Positions 5,530 to 5,602 of a stretch of DNA of 5,602 nt are shown piece after piece. The stretch's first letter is position 1. Every line of letters starts with the position of its first letter. The position numbers and the translations under genes are program-made. The DNA lies in the NCBI GenBank assembly GCA_027009605.1, contig JALVCY010000047.1:1-5602 (forward strand). Reading direction: 5' to 3'. This DNA is from Saprospiraceae bacterium. GTDB taxonomy: Bacteria; Bacteroidota; Bacteroidia; Chitinophagales; Saprospiraceae. The notes under the pieces were generated by a model. The model had not been told where the DNA came from, ran no database searches, and saw only the letters and a list, made by a program, of their open reading frames with translations.

Positions 5530-5602
5530 ACAAGGTGTCGCCCCGCTGGGGCTTCCTGTATCGTGCGATATTGTCTGTTACAAAGGTGTCGCCCCTACGG
5601 GG
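5530..5602 (+). repeat. Two GGTGTCG hairpin elements in tandem (second cut by window edge)
   Basis: First element: ACAAGGTGTCG followed by the perfect hairpin GCCCC-GCT-GGGGC (5540-5552). Second: GTTACAAAGGTGTCG (5577-5591) leading into CCCC-TAC-GGGG (5592-5602), with the closing base beyond the edge. The second shares 15 identical bases with 1740-1754. Spacing between the two GGTGTCG cores is 51 bp. The layout (conserved head plus small G+C hairpin, intergenic, multiple copies) is REP-like; the family identity is inference. Confidence 0.7.

Larger units (their letters stand above)
5054..5602. other. Non-coding region with decayed repeats
   Basis: About 550 bp with no supported gene on either strand; open frames are short and carry no motif. 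It includes a degenerate 16-bp tandem, an inverted repeat, a second copy of the direct repeat found left of xerD, a T-run (5493-5500) and a pair of GGTGTCG hairpins at the edge. The 9-mer ATAACTAGT at 5512-5520 also occurs in the loop of the inverted array near 1996-2004. Confidence 0.7.

Overview
The window looks like chromosomal DNA of a Bacteroidota member, possibly from the Saprospiria/Cytophagia side. This is inferred, not proven. The grounds are two perfect matches to the Bacteroidota -7 promoter box (TAnnTTTG), each just upstream of a gene, the absence of strong Shine-Dalgarno sequences, and intergenic DNA full of short repeat modules, including a GTTACAAAGGTGTCG hairpin element. There is no rRNA, tRNA, CRISPR array or recognisable insertion sequence.

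Layout. (1) Positions 2-1435, + strand: the C-terminal two thirds of FeoB, the ferrous iron permease, cut by the left edge. (2) Positions 1436-2133: about 700 bp with no believable gene, built of repeat modules. These are TTTGGTC tandems, ATTCGATATT copies, GTTGAGA units carrying TTC-loop hairpins, one GTTACAAAGGTGTCG copy, and a pair of opposed arrays of 8-bp GTTCAA units ending just before a promoter. (3) Positions 2134-3039, + strand: a complete XerD-type tyrosine recombinase with all catalytic residues. (4) Positions 3040-3188: a convergent junction holding a weak AT hairpin and about 12 copies of a 7-bp tandem repeat. (5) Positions 3189-5012, - strand: a 607-residue protein of uncharacterised type whose central motifs resemble the FMN-dependent TIM-barrel nitronate monooxygenase/2-nitropropane dioxygenase superfamily, with extra cysteines and a helical C-terminal tail. 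(6) Positions 5013-5602: its promoter, then non-coding DNA that carries diverged copies of the same repeats seen left of xerD.

The three genes do not form an operon or an obvious shared pathway. FeoB imports Fe(II), XerD resolves chromosome dimers, and the third is probably a flavoprotein of unknown substrate. The most unusual content is the intergenic repeat landscape, where several unrelated modules recur in the gaps flanking these genes, and the flavoprotein-like gene. I found no convincing new defence or mobile system.
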